DNA of 64,000 bases from positions 62,001-126,000 of the forward strand of contig NZ_JAPNKA010000001.1 in the NCBI RefSeq assembly GCF_026626635.1, in the 5' to 3' direction. A program made the translations under genes and the position numbers. A model generated the notes under the pieces. That model had not been told where the DNA came from and ran no database searches. It saw only the letters and a program-made list of their open reading frames with translations. This document shows, in pieces, positions 48,039 through 56,529 of this stretch. The stretch is from Archangium lansingense. GTDB taxonomy: Bacteria; Myxococcota; Myxococcia; Myxococcales; Myxococcaceae. The stretch's first letter is position 1; each line of letters starts with the position of its first letter.

Positions 48039-48506
48039 GTGGGAACGGACCTTTATCTCGATGGGATGGCCCGGCTGGAAGCGGGGGACGTGGAAGAGGG
48101 GCGTCGGCTGCTGGAGGAGGCGCTCCAAAAGGCCCCGGGGGATGTGAAGGCAATGCACGGGCTGGCGCTCGCGTTGGACCTCGCGGGAGAGCGTGCCCGG
48201 GCGCTGGAGCTGCTGGAGTTCGCCCATGCCCGCGCACCCTCCGAGCCGGGACCCGCGTGTGACCTGGCCATGTCACTGCTGGAGCGGGGCGAGGACGCAC
48301 GGGCAGCGCAAGTGCTGGCGCCGGTGCTGGACGCTCAGCCAGACCAACCTCGTGCGAACCTCTACCAGGCCATGGCCCTGGCGAAGACAGACCCGGCTCG
48401 CGCGCGCTCTCTCCTGACGAAGGTGTTGCGGGACTCGGATCCGGAGCTGCGGCAGGAGGCGGAGGCCCTGGACCGCGTGCTGGCGGAGCACGCACCTTCC
48501 ACCTGA
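48039..48506 (+). CDS. TPR-repeat protein
   Basis: A 155-residue all-helical protein with about three to four tetratricopeptide repeats (LYLDGMARLEAGDVEEGRRL; AMHGLALALDLAGERARAL; ACDLAMSLLERGEDARAAQV). It should be a soluble protein-binding scaffold. GTG 48039 start. Its TGA abuts the stop of the convergent next gene with no base between. Confidence 0.8.
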   Translation: MGTDLYLDGMARLEAGDVEEGRRLLEEALQKAPGDVKAMHGLALALDLAGERARALELLEFAHARAPSEPGPACDLAMSLLERGEDARAAQVLAPVLDAQPDQPRANLYQAMALAKTDPARARSLLTKVLRDSDPELRQEAEALDRVLAEHAPST

Positions 48507-48926
48507 CTATGGCCGCCGGGGCAGGGACTTCACGAACGCGAGGTACTTGGAGTCAATGCCCTCGAAGAGCGCCTCGCCCCCGTGCGTCAAGGCCCGCGCG
48601 AGCTCCTCCACGGCCCGCTCCGTATTGCCCAGCTCCAGCTCGCACTGGCCCAGCCGCAGGTGGACGAAGGGCGTGCCCAGGCCGCCGGAGCTTCGTGCCG
48701 CTCCCTGCAGCGCGTGTTTGCCCTCGCTAAAGCGCCCCAGCTGGAAGCACATGTCCCCGAGCGCGGTGAGCACCCGGAGCGACACGTCGTGTTCCTCCAC
48801 GGGCCGGGGGATGAGCGCGAGCGCCTCGCGGTACTTCAGTAGCGCGGACGCCAGCTCCCGCTGCCGCGCGAGCTCCTCTCCCATGACGCACAGCTCGGAG
48901 ATCCTCTCGTGACGAGCGTCATCCAT
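48507..48926 (-). CDS. TPR-like helical protein
   Basis: A 139-residue helical repeat protein with TPR-type units (ASALLKYREALALIP; LTALGDMCFQLGRFSEGKHAL; LRLGQCELELGNTERAVEEL). The end GIDSKYLAFVKSLPRRP recalls small TPR proteins encoded beside toxins, but no toxin is seen here. No signal peptide. Convergent, zero-gap, with the other TPR gene; the two may be unrelated in function. Confidence 0.75.
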   Translation of the reverse strand: MDDARHERISELCVMGEELARQRELASALLKYREALALIPRPVEEHDVSLRVLTALGDMCFQLGRFSEGKHALQGAARSSGGLGTPFVHLRLGQCELELGNTERAVEELARALTHGGEALFEGIDSKYLAFVKSLPRRP

Positions 48927-48949
48927 GAGAGCTATTTCTAGCAGAGCAC

Positions 48950-49276
48950 TCAGACGTGCGGAGGGTGCCCCCCCTGTCCGTGGCGAGCGACGGCCAGCCG
49001 CAGCGCGTCCGGCTCGAGCATCACCTCATCCTCGTAGCACCAGCCCCAGTCCTCGCCGGGCTCGAAGGAGCGGATGACGGGATGGGACGTGGCGTGGAAG
49101 TGCTTGGTGGCGTGGCGGTTGGGCGAGGAGTCGCAGCAGCCCACGTGGCCGCACTCCAGACACAGCCGCAGGTGCACCCAACGGCCGCCGATGCGCAGGC
49201 AGTCCTCACACCCGGCCGTGCTGCTTGGACGGACGTCGCGAATGGACTCGAGGTGGGTGCAACCAGAGGTCTCCAT
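48950..49276 (-). CDS. UBP-type zinc finger protein
   Basis: A 108-residue protein that is nearly all a ZnF-UBP domain: CTHLESI, CEDCLRIGGRWVHLRLCLECGHVGCCDSS, then HATKHFHATSHPVIRSFEPG and the WCYEDEV end. The Cys and His ligands for the usual zinc ions are all present. In bacteria such small stand-alone fingers are of unknown role, as there is no ubiquitin. ATG 49276 is preceded by GGAG. Confidence 0.9.
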   Translation of the reverse strand: METSGCTHLESIRDVRPSSTAGCEDCLRIGGRWVHLRLCLECGHVGCCDSSPNRHATKHFHATSHPVIRSFEPGEDWGWCYEDEVMLEPDALRLAVARHGQGGHPPHV

Positions 49277-49503
49277 GGTGTGCGCTCCTTTTCCACCAGG
49301 GTAGGCACCCTCCGGCGACACGGCGGACAGCGGCCCGGACAGCGCACGGCCGGGCGGCTCGCCCTTCTGCCCCAGAGGCGTGTCCTCCGCTGAACAGCTC
49401 CGGGCTCGCCGGACGCCGCCGAACGTTGACCATCCAGCATTGCATTGCCCGTCTGAGCGCCCCCGGACTGGGGAAGCAGAGCGCCCATTCCTAATTTTTT
49501 CGT

Positions 49504-50124
49504 GTGACTGTCATGGGAGCGTGGGGCATGCAGGGGCTCGAGGGCTCGTGGGAGCTGGGGGTTGGGCGTCCGACGGCAACGCCGCGGCGGTTGGTGTTCG
49601 AGCACACGGTGGAAGGGCTCTTCCGCTTCTCGTTGCGCAGCCGCCTGTCAGCCCAGGCCTGGAATGGCCTGCGCGCGGCGGGAATCGACCTGTCCAAGCC
49701 CCTGCTGCCCGCCTACTCGTACGAGACGTGGAAGCGGGCCCTGGAGCTCACCGTGGTGGACCTCCACCCGCTGCTGCCGCGCGAGGAGGGGTGGCGCCGG
49801 CTGGGCCAGGAGGTGGTCAACGGCCTGGTGCACACGGTGATGGGCCGCGCCATGGTGGGAGTGGCCCGACTGCTGGGACCGCTGCGCTCGCTGCGCCGGC
49901 TGAACAACACGCTGCGCAGCGCGGACAACTATGTGGAGGCGCGCCTCACCGAGCTGTCGCCCACCTCGTGCGAGGTATGGATTAACGAGGTGATGGGCCA
50001 GCCCACCTACTACGAGGGGATTCTGCAGGCGTGTATTGCCCTGGCGGGTGGCCAGCGGGCGCGGGCGCGGGTGGTGTCGCGAGAAGGTTCCGGTGCACGC
50101 TTTCACGTGGAGTGGGAGGAGTAG
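49504..50124 (+). CDS. DUF2378 family protein (second copy)
   Basis: A 206-residue member of the myxobacterial DUF2378 family: FEHTVEGLFRF, GIDLSKPLLPAYSYETW, GRAMVGVARLLGPLRSL, DNYVEARLTELSPTSCEVWINEV. Function unknown. The sequence is distant from the copy at 37991-38551, so they are old paralogues. GTG 49504 or ATG 49513 could be the start. The coupled histidine kinases follow 138 bases downstream. Confidence 0.87.
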   Translation: MTVMGAWGMQGLEGSWELGVGRPTATPRRLVFEHTVEGLFRFSLRSRLSAQAWNGLRAAGIDLSKPLLPAYSYETWKRALELTVVDLHPLLPREEGWRRLGQEVVNGLVHTVMGRAMVGVARLLGPLRSLRRLNNTLRSADNYVEARLTELSPTSCEVWINEVMGQPTYYEGILQACIALAGGQRARARVVSREGSGARFHVEWEE

Positions 50125-50146
50125 GCCGCCTGGAGTGAGGTGAACT

Positions 50147-50162
50147 CTACCCACGTGGGTAG
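50147..50162. promoter_or_regulatory. perfect 16-bp palindrome, possible operator
   Basis: CTACCCACGTGGGTAG reads the same on both strands and lies 100 bases before the start of the sensor kinase gene and 22 bases after the DUF2378 stop. Such a size and position suit a dimeric repressor or activator site, but no match to a known site is claimed. Confidence 0.45.
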
Positions 50163-50262
50163 CAGGGGACTCGGCGAGCGGATACTTCCCGTCTCCCTGC
50201 TCTTGCAGCACTTGTGAGGGGTTCAGGCATACTCGCGTCCGGGTTGGGAGAGCCGCCCGTTC

Positions 50263-52179
50263 ATGTCGAGCATGTCCACCACCAGGGTCGCGCGAGCGCA
50301 GGGAGTCGGAGGCCTGGAGTCGCCGGGGCAGAGCTTCGCGCGCGCGCGTGGGACGGTGCGGCTGCTCGCGTGGTTGGACGCCTTCCTCGCGGAGTCGCTG
50401 CGCCGCGGGCCCGCCGAGGAGCTCGGACGAAGCCGGGTGCTGGCGGGCGCCAATGTCGTGCTGCTGCTGTGCTCGCTGCTGTTCCTGCTCTACGTGCCGA
50501 GGACGGGCTTCCCGCTGTCGCTGGCGCTGGTGGGCGTAGCGTGCGCGGGGGGCTTCGCGGCCTCGCTGGTGTTGCTGCGTCGGGGCACCTCCTTGCGGCT
50601 GCCGGGCATGCTGCTGTGCGCGATACTGACGGGCGGCTTCCTGGCCGCCGGGCTGCTCATGCCGGATCCCCACGTGGGCACGCATGCCATCTGCATGCTC
50701 ATCCCCATCCTGTCTGTCTACCTGCTCGGGCCGCGGACGGGCTTCATCTTCGCGGCGCTCGGCGCTCTGGGCGTGGGCGGAGTGCTGCCGCTGTGGCACA
50801 GGGTGGAGGGTGGCCTGTGGGCCCGTTCGTTGTTCGCCGCGCTCTTCATCCTGGGCGCCTGGGCGCTGAGCTGGCTGATTCTGGCCGCGAGAGATCAGGC
50901 CAACTCGGCGCTGGTGCGGGCGCTGCGCTCGCTGCGCGAGAACGAGAGCAAGCTGACGAGCCTGCTGGAGAACACCGAGGACATCGTGTGCTCGGTGGAT
51001 GCTGACGGGCGACTCATCGCGGCCAACCCGGCGCTCGAGGAGATGTACCGGGAGCTCATCGGCGCGGAGCTGTCGCCGGGCGACCCGCTCTTCCCGGAGC
51101 ACTCGCCGGAGCGCCTGCGCCGGCGCTGGCGCGAGGCCTCCGCGCAGGTGCTCGCCGGCAAGCGGGTGCGCTTCGAGGCTTCGCCCTCACGGCTGAAGCG
51201 GCCGCGGGTGCTGGACATCTCCCTCAACCCCGTGTTCGACGTGTCGGGCGGCCGCGTGGTGGGGATGACCGTCTTCGGGCGTGATATCACCGACCGCAAG
51301 GAGGCCGAGGCGCGGCTGGGGGAGATGCACCGCAGCCTGCTGGATGTGTCGCGCCAGGCGGGCATGGCGGAGATGGCCACCGGTGTGCTGCACAACGTGG
51401 GCAACGCGCTCAACAGCGTGAATGTCTCCGTCAACGTGCTGGCCGAGCGGCTCCACCAGTCCCGGCTGCCGGGCCTGAAGAAGGCCATGGACTTGATGGC
51501 CTCGCATGCGGCGGACCTGGGGGCCTTCCTCACGACGGATGGCCGGGGCAAGCAGCTGCCCTCCTATCTGCAGGCGCTTGCTTCGCAGCTGCTCGGCGAG
51601 CGGGAGGAGCTGCTAGATGAGGTGCGCACGTTGCAGAAGAGCGTGGAGCACATCAAGTCCGTGGTGAGCATGCAGCAGGAGCACGCGCGGTTCTCGGGCG
51701 TGGTGGAGCGGCTGGAGCTGACGGCGCTGCTGGACGATGCGCTGCGCCTGCAGGCCGTGTCCTTCGAGCGCCTGGGCATTCAAGTGCGGCGCGACTACCT
51801 CGAGGGCCACCACCTGGTGAAGGTGGATCGGCACAAGCTGCTGCAGATACTGCTCAACCTGCTGAGCAACGCGCGACAGGCATTGGTGGAGAGCGGGCGG
51901 GCGGACAAGCAGCTCACCATCCGGGTGGAGCGAATGGTGGCCGAGCGGCTGCGCATCGCTGTACAGGACAACGGGGTGGGAATCTCCCCCGAGGACGCCC
52001 CCCGGCTCTTTACCCAGGGTTTCACCACCAAGAAGGACGGCCACGGGTTCGGCCTTCACATCAGCGCACTGGCGGCGGCGGAGATGGACGCGTTCCTCTC
52101 TTGCACGAGCGAAGGTCGCGGCCAGGGTGCTACGTTCACTATCGATCTGCCCATCTCGGGCGAGGAGAACAGGGCATGA
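50263..52179 (+). CDS. membrane PAS sensor histidine kinase
   Basis: A 638-residue kinase with about six membrane helices (about 60-210), a PAS domain (about 230-345, ending DITDRKEAE), a dimerisation box VLHNVGNALNSVNV with H377, and an ATPase domain with LLSNARQAL, DNGVGISPEDA, GHGFGLH. The HNVGNALNSV form is a known variant of HisKA. The membrane region has no long loop, so it may sense within the membrane. Its TGA overlaps the ATG of the next gene (ATGA), so the two are one coupled signalling unit. Confidence 0.88.
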   Translation: MSSMSTTRVARAQGVGGLESPGQSFARARGTVRLLAWLDAFLAESLRRGPAEELGRSRVLAGANVVLLLCSLLFLLYVPRTGFPLSLALVGVACAGGFAASLVLLRRGTSLRLPGMLLCAILTGGFLAAGLLMPDPHVGTHAICMLIPILSVYLLGPRTGFIFAALGALGVGGVLPLWHRVEGGLWARSLFAALFILGAWALSWLILAARDQANSALVRALRSLRENESKLTSLLENTEDIVCSVDADGRLIAANPALEEMYRELIGAELSPGDPLFPEHSPERLRRRWREASAQVLAGKRVRFEASPSRLKRPRVLDISLNPVFDVSGGRVVGMTVFGRDITDRKEAEARLGEMHRSLLDVSRQAGMAEMATGVLHNVGNALNSVNVSVNVLAERLHQSRLPGLKKAMDLMASHAADLGAFLTTDGRGKQLPSYLQALASQLLGEREELLDEVRTLQKSVEHIKSVVSMQQEHARFSGVVERLELTALLDDALRLQAVSFERLGIQVRRDYLEGHHLVKVDRHKLLQILLNLLSNARQALVESGRADKQLTIRVERMVAERLRIAVQDNGVGISPEDAPRLFTQGFTTKKDGHGFGLHISALAAAEMDAFLSCTSEGRGQGATFTIDLPISGEENRA

Positions 52180-53522
52180 GTGCCGCCACCCCACCCAACC
52201 GCCGCATCCTGGTGGTGGATGACAACCAGGCCATCCACCAGGACTTCCGCAAGATTCTCTGTGCCGCTCCGGCGAGCACCGCCTTGGACGCCATGGAGGC
52301 CGCGCTCTTTGGCGGTCCATCGGCGGCGCCCGTGGACACGGGCTTCGAGGTGGACTCGGCCTACCAGGGCGAAGAGGGTCTGGAGAAGGTGAAGGCCGCG
52401 GTGGCCGAGGGGCGGCCGTACGCGCTGGCCTTCGTGGACATCCGCATGCCGCCGGGCATCGACGGCGTGGAGACGGTGCAGCGGGTGTGGAAGATGGACC
52501 CGGACCTGCAGGTGGTGCTCTGCTCGGCCTACTCCGACTACTCGTGGGAGGAGATGACGCAGCGGCTGGGCATCAGCCAGCGCCTGCTGATTCTGCGCAA
52601 GCCCTTCGACAACATCGAGGTGCGGCAGCTCGCGCACGCGCTCACCGAGAAGTGGGAGCTGCTGCGCCAGAGCCACCGGCGCTTGGAGGACCTGACGCGC
52701 GAGGTGGAGGAGTGGACGCGCGAGCTGTCCGTCGCCAACGAGCGGCTGCGCAAGGAGATGGAGGACCGGGCGCGGCTGGAGCTGCGGCTGGTGCAGGCCC
52801 AGCGGCTGGAGGCGCTCGGGCGGCTGTCGGCGGGGCTGGCGCATGAAGTCAACAACCCGCTGAGCGTCATCATGGCCAGCGTGGGCTTCATCCGCTCGGA
52901 GCTGGATGACCAGGCCAAGGGCGGCCGGCAGGCGGACCCGAAAGAGCTGAGCGAGGTGTGCTCGGACGCGCTGCTGGGGGCGGACCGCATTCTGCGCCTC
53001 GTGAATGACTTCCGGCTCTTCTCGAAGCTGGATGGGCAGCCGCAGGCGTGGGTGGACCTGCGCGAGGTGCTGGACCACGCGCTGTCGGGAGCCAGCTACA
53101 ACCTGGGGCCCAAGACGCAGGTGGTGCGCGACTTCCAGGACGTGCCGCCCGTGTGGGGCAGCGAGCAGGGCCTGGAGCAGGTGTTCCTCGGGCTGCTGAA
53201 CAACGCGGGACATGCCCTGAAGGGGGCCGCGGAGCCGCGGGTGACGGTGGTGGCTCGCCAGCGCGAGGACGGCGGGGTGATGATAGAGATCAAGGACAAC
53301 GGGGTGGGCATCGCCAAGGAGCACCTGAGCCGCATCTTCGATCCCTTCTTCACCACCAAGGCGCCGGGAGAGGGGACGGGCCTGGGCCTCTCCATCTGCT
53401 ACGGCGTGGTGTCGGGACTGGGCGGCGCCATCGAGGTGGACAGCACGCCGGGACAGGGTGCCACCTTCCGGGTGAAGCTGCCCAAGGCTCCCGAGACGGT
53501 GGCCTCGGCGAGCAGCCCGTAG
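52176..53522 (+). CDS. REC-linked sensor histidine kinase
   Basis: A 448-residue soluble protein: receiver domain (D88 in FVDIRMPPGIDG; K142 in RKPFD; a long insertion with Ala/Pro around 30-60), a coiled coil, a HisKA box LAHEVNNPLSV with H223, and an ATPase domain (GLLNNAGHAL, DNGVGIAKEHL, GTGLGLSI). The receiver would take phosphate from the upstream kinase or another. Translationally coupled to the membrane PAS kinase by ATGA. No output domain is present, so signal goes on to a further, unlinked regulator. Confidence 0.88.
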   Translation: MSAATPPNRRILVVDDNQAIHQDFRKILCAAPASTALDAMEAALFGGPSAAPVDTGFEVDSAYQGEEGLEKVKAAVAEGRPYALAFVDIRMPPGIDGVETVQRVWKMDPDLQVVLCSAYSDYSWEEMTQRLGISQRLLILRKPFDNIEVRQLAHALTEKWELLRQSHRRLEDLTREVEEWTRELSVANERLRKEMEDRARLELRLVQAQRLEALGRLSAGLAHEVNNPLSVIMASVGFIRSELDDQAKGGRQADPKELSEVCSDALLGADRILRLVNDFRLFSKLDGQPQAWVDLREVLDHALSGASYNLGPKTQVVRDFQDVPPVWGSEQGLEQVFLGLLNNAGHALKGAAEPRVTVVARQREDGGVMIEIKDNGVGIAKEHLSRIFDPFFTTKAPGEGTGLGLSICYGVVSGLGGAIEVDSTPGQGATFRVKLPKAPETVASASSP

Positions 53523-53600
53523 TCCCTTCCCAAGCGCCCCGGGATTGAGCTACCCCGGCGAGGTGCTCCGCCACGTGCGGGGCTTCACTCCCGGGGTTCC

Positions 53601-55772
53601 ATGCGTCCCACCCGTCTTCTGTCGTTGTGTCTGGCCGCGCTGCTCGCGCACGTGGCCTGCTCCACCACGCCGCCTGCACCGGCCGCTGCGCCCGCGCCCG
53701 CCGCCGAGGTGGTCGCCGCGCCCGCGCCTTCGGGGCCGGTGCCGCCGGTGGCCCGGCGCGTGCCCCATCCCGTCAACCTCCACGGGGATACCCTCCAGGA
53801 TGACTACTTCTGGCTGCGCGAGAAGGAGAACTCCGAGGTGCGCACGTACCTCGAGGCCGAGGCCGCCTACACCGCCGAGGTGATGAAGCCCACCGAGGCG
53901 CTGCAGGCGCGGCTGTATAGGGAGATGCTCGGCCGCATCCAGCAGACGGACCTGAGCGTGCCCTACCGCAAGGGCGGGTACTTCTATTACTCGCGCACCG
54001 AGGAGGGAAAGCAGTACCCCATCCTCTGCCGGAGGAAGGGAAGCCTGGAGGCGCCCGAGGAGGTGATGCTGGACCTCAACGTGCTCGCCGAGGGGCAGAC
54101 GTTCCTCTCGCTGGGCGACGCCGAGGTGAGTGATGACGGCCACCTGCTGGCGTACTCGCTGGATACGACGGGCTTCCGCCAGTACACCCTGCGGGTGAAG
54201 GACCTGCGCACCGGCCAGGTGGGCGAGGCGCGCATGGAGAAGGCGACGTCGGTGGTCTGGGCCGCGGACAACCGCACCCTCTTCTATGTGACGGAGGACG
54301 CGGCCAAGAGGCCCTCGAAGCTGTGGCGGCACACGTTGGGCACGGCGTCCTCCGCGGACGTGCTCGTGTACGAGGAGAAGGACGAGCGCTTCAATCTGTA
54401 CGCCCACCGCTCGCGCTCCGGGGAGTACCTGTTCACCGTCTCCAGCAGTCACACCACGAGCGAGGTGCGCGTGTGGCCGGCCCGCAAGCCCACGGCGGCC
54501 CTGACGGTGGTGGCGCCGCGCGAGCAGGACCACGAGTACAGCGTGGACCACCGGGGGGACCAGTTCTACATCCGCACCAACTCGGGGGGCCGCAACTTCC
54601 GCGTCGTCACCGCGCCGGTGAAGTCGCCCGGCCGGGAGAACTGGAAGGAGCTCATCCCCCACCGCGAGACGGTGATGCTGCAAGGGGTCTCCCTCTTCAA
54701 GAACCACCTGATGGTGTACGAGCGCGAGGCCGGGCTGCCGCACATCTCCATCACCGACCTGAAGACGCGCGCCGCGCACCGGGTTGCCTTCCCCGAAGAG
54801 GTGTACGCCGTCTTCCCGGAGATGAACGAGGAGTGGGACACGAAGCTGCTGCGCATCGGCTACCAGTCGCCCGTCACCTCGTCGTCCGTCTACGACTACG
54901 ACATGGTGAGCCGCGAGCGGAAGCTGCTCAAGCAGCGGCCGGTGCTGGGCGGCTATGACGCCTCGAACTACCAGACGGAGCGGGTGATGGTGGAGGCGAA
55001 GGACGGGGTGAAGGTTCCGGTGAACCTCGTCTACCGCAAGGGGCTGAAGAAGGACGGGAGCGCGCCGTTGTTGCTCAAGGGGTACGGTGCCTACGGGGCC
55101 TCGGCCTTCCTGGGCTTCAACTACAACGACGTGTCGCTGCTGGACCGGGGCGTGGTGCTGGCCACCGCGCAGATTCGCGGCGGAAGCGACCTGGGCAAGG
55201 CGTGGCACGACGCCGGCCGCATGCGCAACAAGATGAACACCTTCACGGACTTCATCGCCTCGGCCGAGGGGCTCATCGCCCAGGGCTACACCTCGAAGGG
55301 GCGGCTGGCCATCCAGGGCGGGAGCGCCGGCGGCCTGCTGATGGGCGCGGTGGTGAACCTGCGTCCGGACCTCTTCAAGGTGGTGCTGGCGAACGTGCCC
55401 TTCGTGGACGTGCTCAACACCATGTCCGACGCGAGTCTGCCGCTCACCGTGGGCGAGTTCGAGGAGTGGGGCAACCCCCAGGTGAAGGAGGACTACGAGT
55501 CCATGCGGCAGTACTGCCCCTATACCAACGTCACCGCGAAGGCCTACCCGACGCTCCTGGTGAAGACGAGCTTCAATGACAGCCAGGTGATGTACTGGGA
55601 GCCGGCCAAGTGGGTGGCGAAGCTGCGCTCCCTGAAGACGGACAAGAACCCGCTGCTGTTTCACATCAACATGAACGCCGGGCACAGCGGCGCGTCGGGA
55701 CGGTATGACCGGTTGAAGGAGATCGCCTTCGACCAGGCCTTCCTGCTCACGCAGCTCGGCGTGGAGCCGTAA
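53601..55772 (+). CDS. ptrB: oligopeptidase B (prolyl oligopeptidase family) lipoprotein
   Basis: A 723-residue serine peptidase of family S9A, protease II type, which cuts short peptides after Arg or Lys. The N-terminal beta-propeller (about 90-460) is followed by the hydrolase domain with GGSAGG (S575), FNDSQV (D660) and NAGHSGASG (H695); the spacings 85 and 35 are those of E. coli OpdB. A lipobox HVACS (C20) precedes a Pro/Ala-rich linker, so the enzyme is probably a lipoprotein, while most OpdB are cytosolic. ATG 53601. The GNAT gene follows 12 bases later. Confidence 0.92.
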   Translation: MRPTRLLSLCLAALLAHVACSTTPPAPAAAPAPAAEVVAAPAPSGPVPPVARRVPHPVNLHGDTLQDDYFWLREKENSEVRTYLEAEAAYTAEVMKPTEALQARLYREMLGRIQQTDLSVPYRKGGYFYYSRTEEGKQYPILCRRKGSLEAPEEVMLDLNVLAEGQTFLSLGDAEVSDDGHLLAYSLDTTGFRQYTLRVKDLRTGQVGEARMEKATSVVWAADNRTLFYVTEDAAKRPSKLWRHTLGTASSADVLVYEEKDERFNLYAHRSRSGEYLFTVSSSHTTSEVRVWPARKPTAALTVVAPREQDHEYSVDHRGDQFYIRTNSGGRNFRVVTAPVKSPGRENWKELIPHRETVMLQGVSLFKNHLMVYEREAGLPHISITDLKTRAAHRVAFPEEVYAVFPEMNEEWDTKLLRIGYQSPVTSSSVYDYDMVSRERKLLKQRPVLGGYDASNYQTERVMVEAKDGVKVPVNLVYRKGLKKDGSAPLLLKGYGAYGASAFLGFNYNDVSLLDRGVVLATAQIRGGSDLGKAWHDAGRMRNKMNTFTDFIASAEGLIAQGYTSKGRLAIQGGSAGGLLMGAVVNLRPDLFKVVLANVPFVDVLNTMSDASLPLTVGEFEEWGNPQVKEDYESMRQYCPYTNVTAKAYPTLLVKTSFNDSQVMYWEPAKWVAKLRSLKTDKNPLLFHINMNAGHSGASGRYDRLKEIAFDQAFLLTQLGVEP

Positions 55773-55784
55773 GGAGCCCGAGGC

Positions 55785-56279
55785 ATGCCCACCACCATCC
55801 GGCCCGCCCGAGTCGAGGACGCCCCCGCCCTGGGACGCATGGGCGGGGCGCTCGTTCGCCTGCACCACTCGTACGATTCCCAGCGCTTCATGACCCCCGC
55901 GGAGGACGTGGAGTCCGGCTACCAGTGGTGGCTGTCCCGCGAGTTGAAGCGTCAGGGCGCGGTGGTGCTGGTGGCCGAGCAAGAGGGCATGGTGGTGGGC
56001 TACGCCTACGCCACCGTGGAGGGACGTGACTGGAACGCGCTGCTCGATGCCCACGGCGAGCTGCATGACGTCTGGGTGGAGGAAGCGGCGCGAGGCAGTG
56101 GCGTGGGCGCGCTGCTCGTCGAGGAGATGGTGCGGCAACTGCGGACGCGGGGTGTGCCTCGCATCCTGTTGATGACTGCGTCGCGGAACGAGGCAGCGCA
56201 GCGGCTGTTCACCCGGCTCGGCTGGCGCACCACCATGGTGGAGATGACGCGCGAGGTGGAGGAGCCCGAGAAGGAGTGA
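55785..56279 (+). CDS. GNAT-family N-acetyltransferase
   Basis: A 164-residue acetyltransferase: TIRPARVEDAPAL at the start, VVGYAYATVE as beta4, VEEAARGSGVGALLVEEM as the acetyl-CoA P-loop (RGSGVG), and ASRNEAAQRLFTRLGWR as the C-terminal part. It should acetylate an amine; the substrate is unknown. Begins 12 bases after the oligopeptidase gene, so they share a transcript. A hairpin repeat follows the stop codon. Confidence 0.88.
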   Translation: MPTTIRPARVEDAPALGRMGGALVRLHHSYDSQRFMTPAEDVESGYQWWLSRELKRQGAVVLVAEQEGMVVGYAYATVEGRDWNALLDAHGELHDVWVEEAARGSGVGALLVEEMVRQLRTRGVPRILLMTASRNEAAQRLFTRLGWRTTMVEMTREVEEPEKE

Positions 56280-56280
56280 G

Positions 56281-56350
56281 CCCTCCGGGCGCGGTCGCGA
56301 GCAACTGGTCCGATGGTCGGACCAGTTGGCAACGCGCGAGCCCGGGAGGT
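56281..56350. repeat. CAACTGGTCCGA hairpin repeat, copy 3
   Basis: Core 56302-56328 with perfect 12-base arms and loop TGG; outer arms CCTCCGGGC at 56282 and GCCCGGGAGG at the right edge make an imperfect stem of about 70 bases. It starts 1 base after the stop of the GNAT gene and precedes the PhoD gene, where it may end transcription. Confidence 0.8.
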
Positions 56351-56529
56351 CCTCGGGGAATGGGGCAGTGCGCTGTTGATGGCGTGCCGGAAAGTGGACG
56401 CTCTCCAGCTCCCGCGTGGCGGACGGGAGACATGCTGCCCTGGAGTCGGAGACGTCCGTGTGGTGGGTGCTGCGTACCCTCCCGCGCTCCGGGCGTTCTC
56501 CTGGCCCGGCTCTACGCGGAGGAGTCTCC

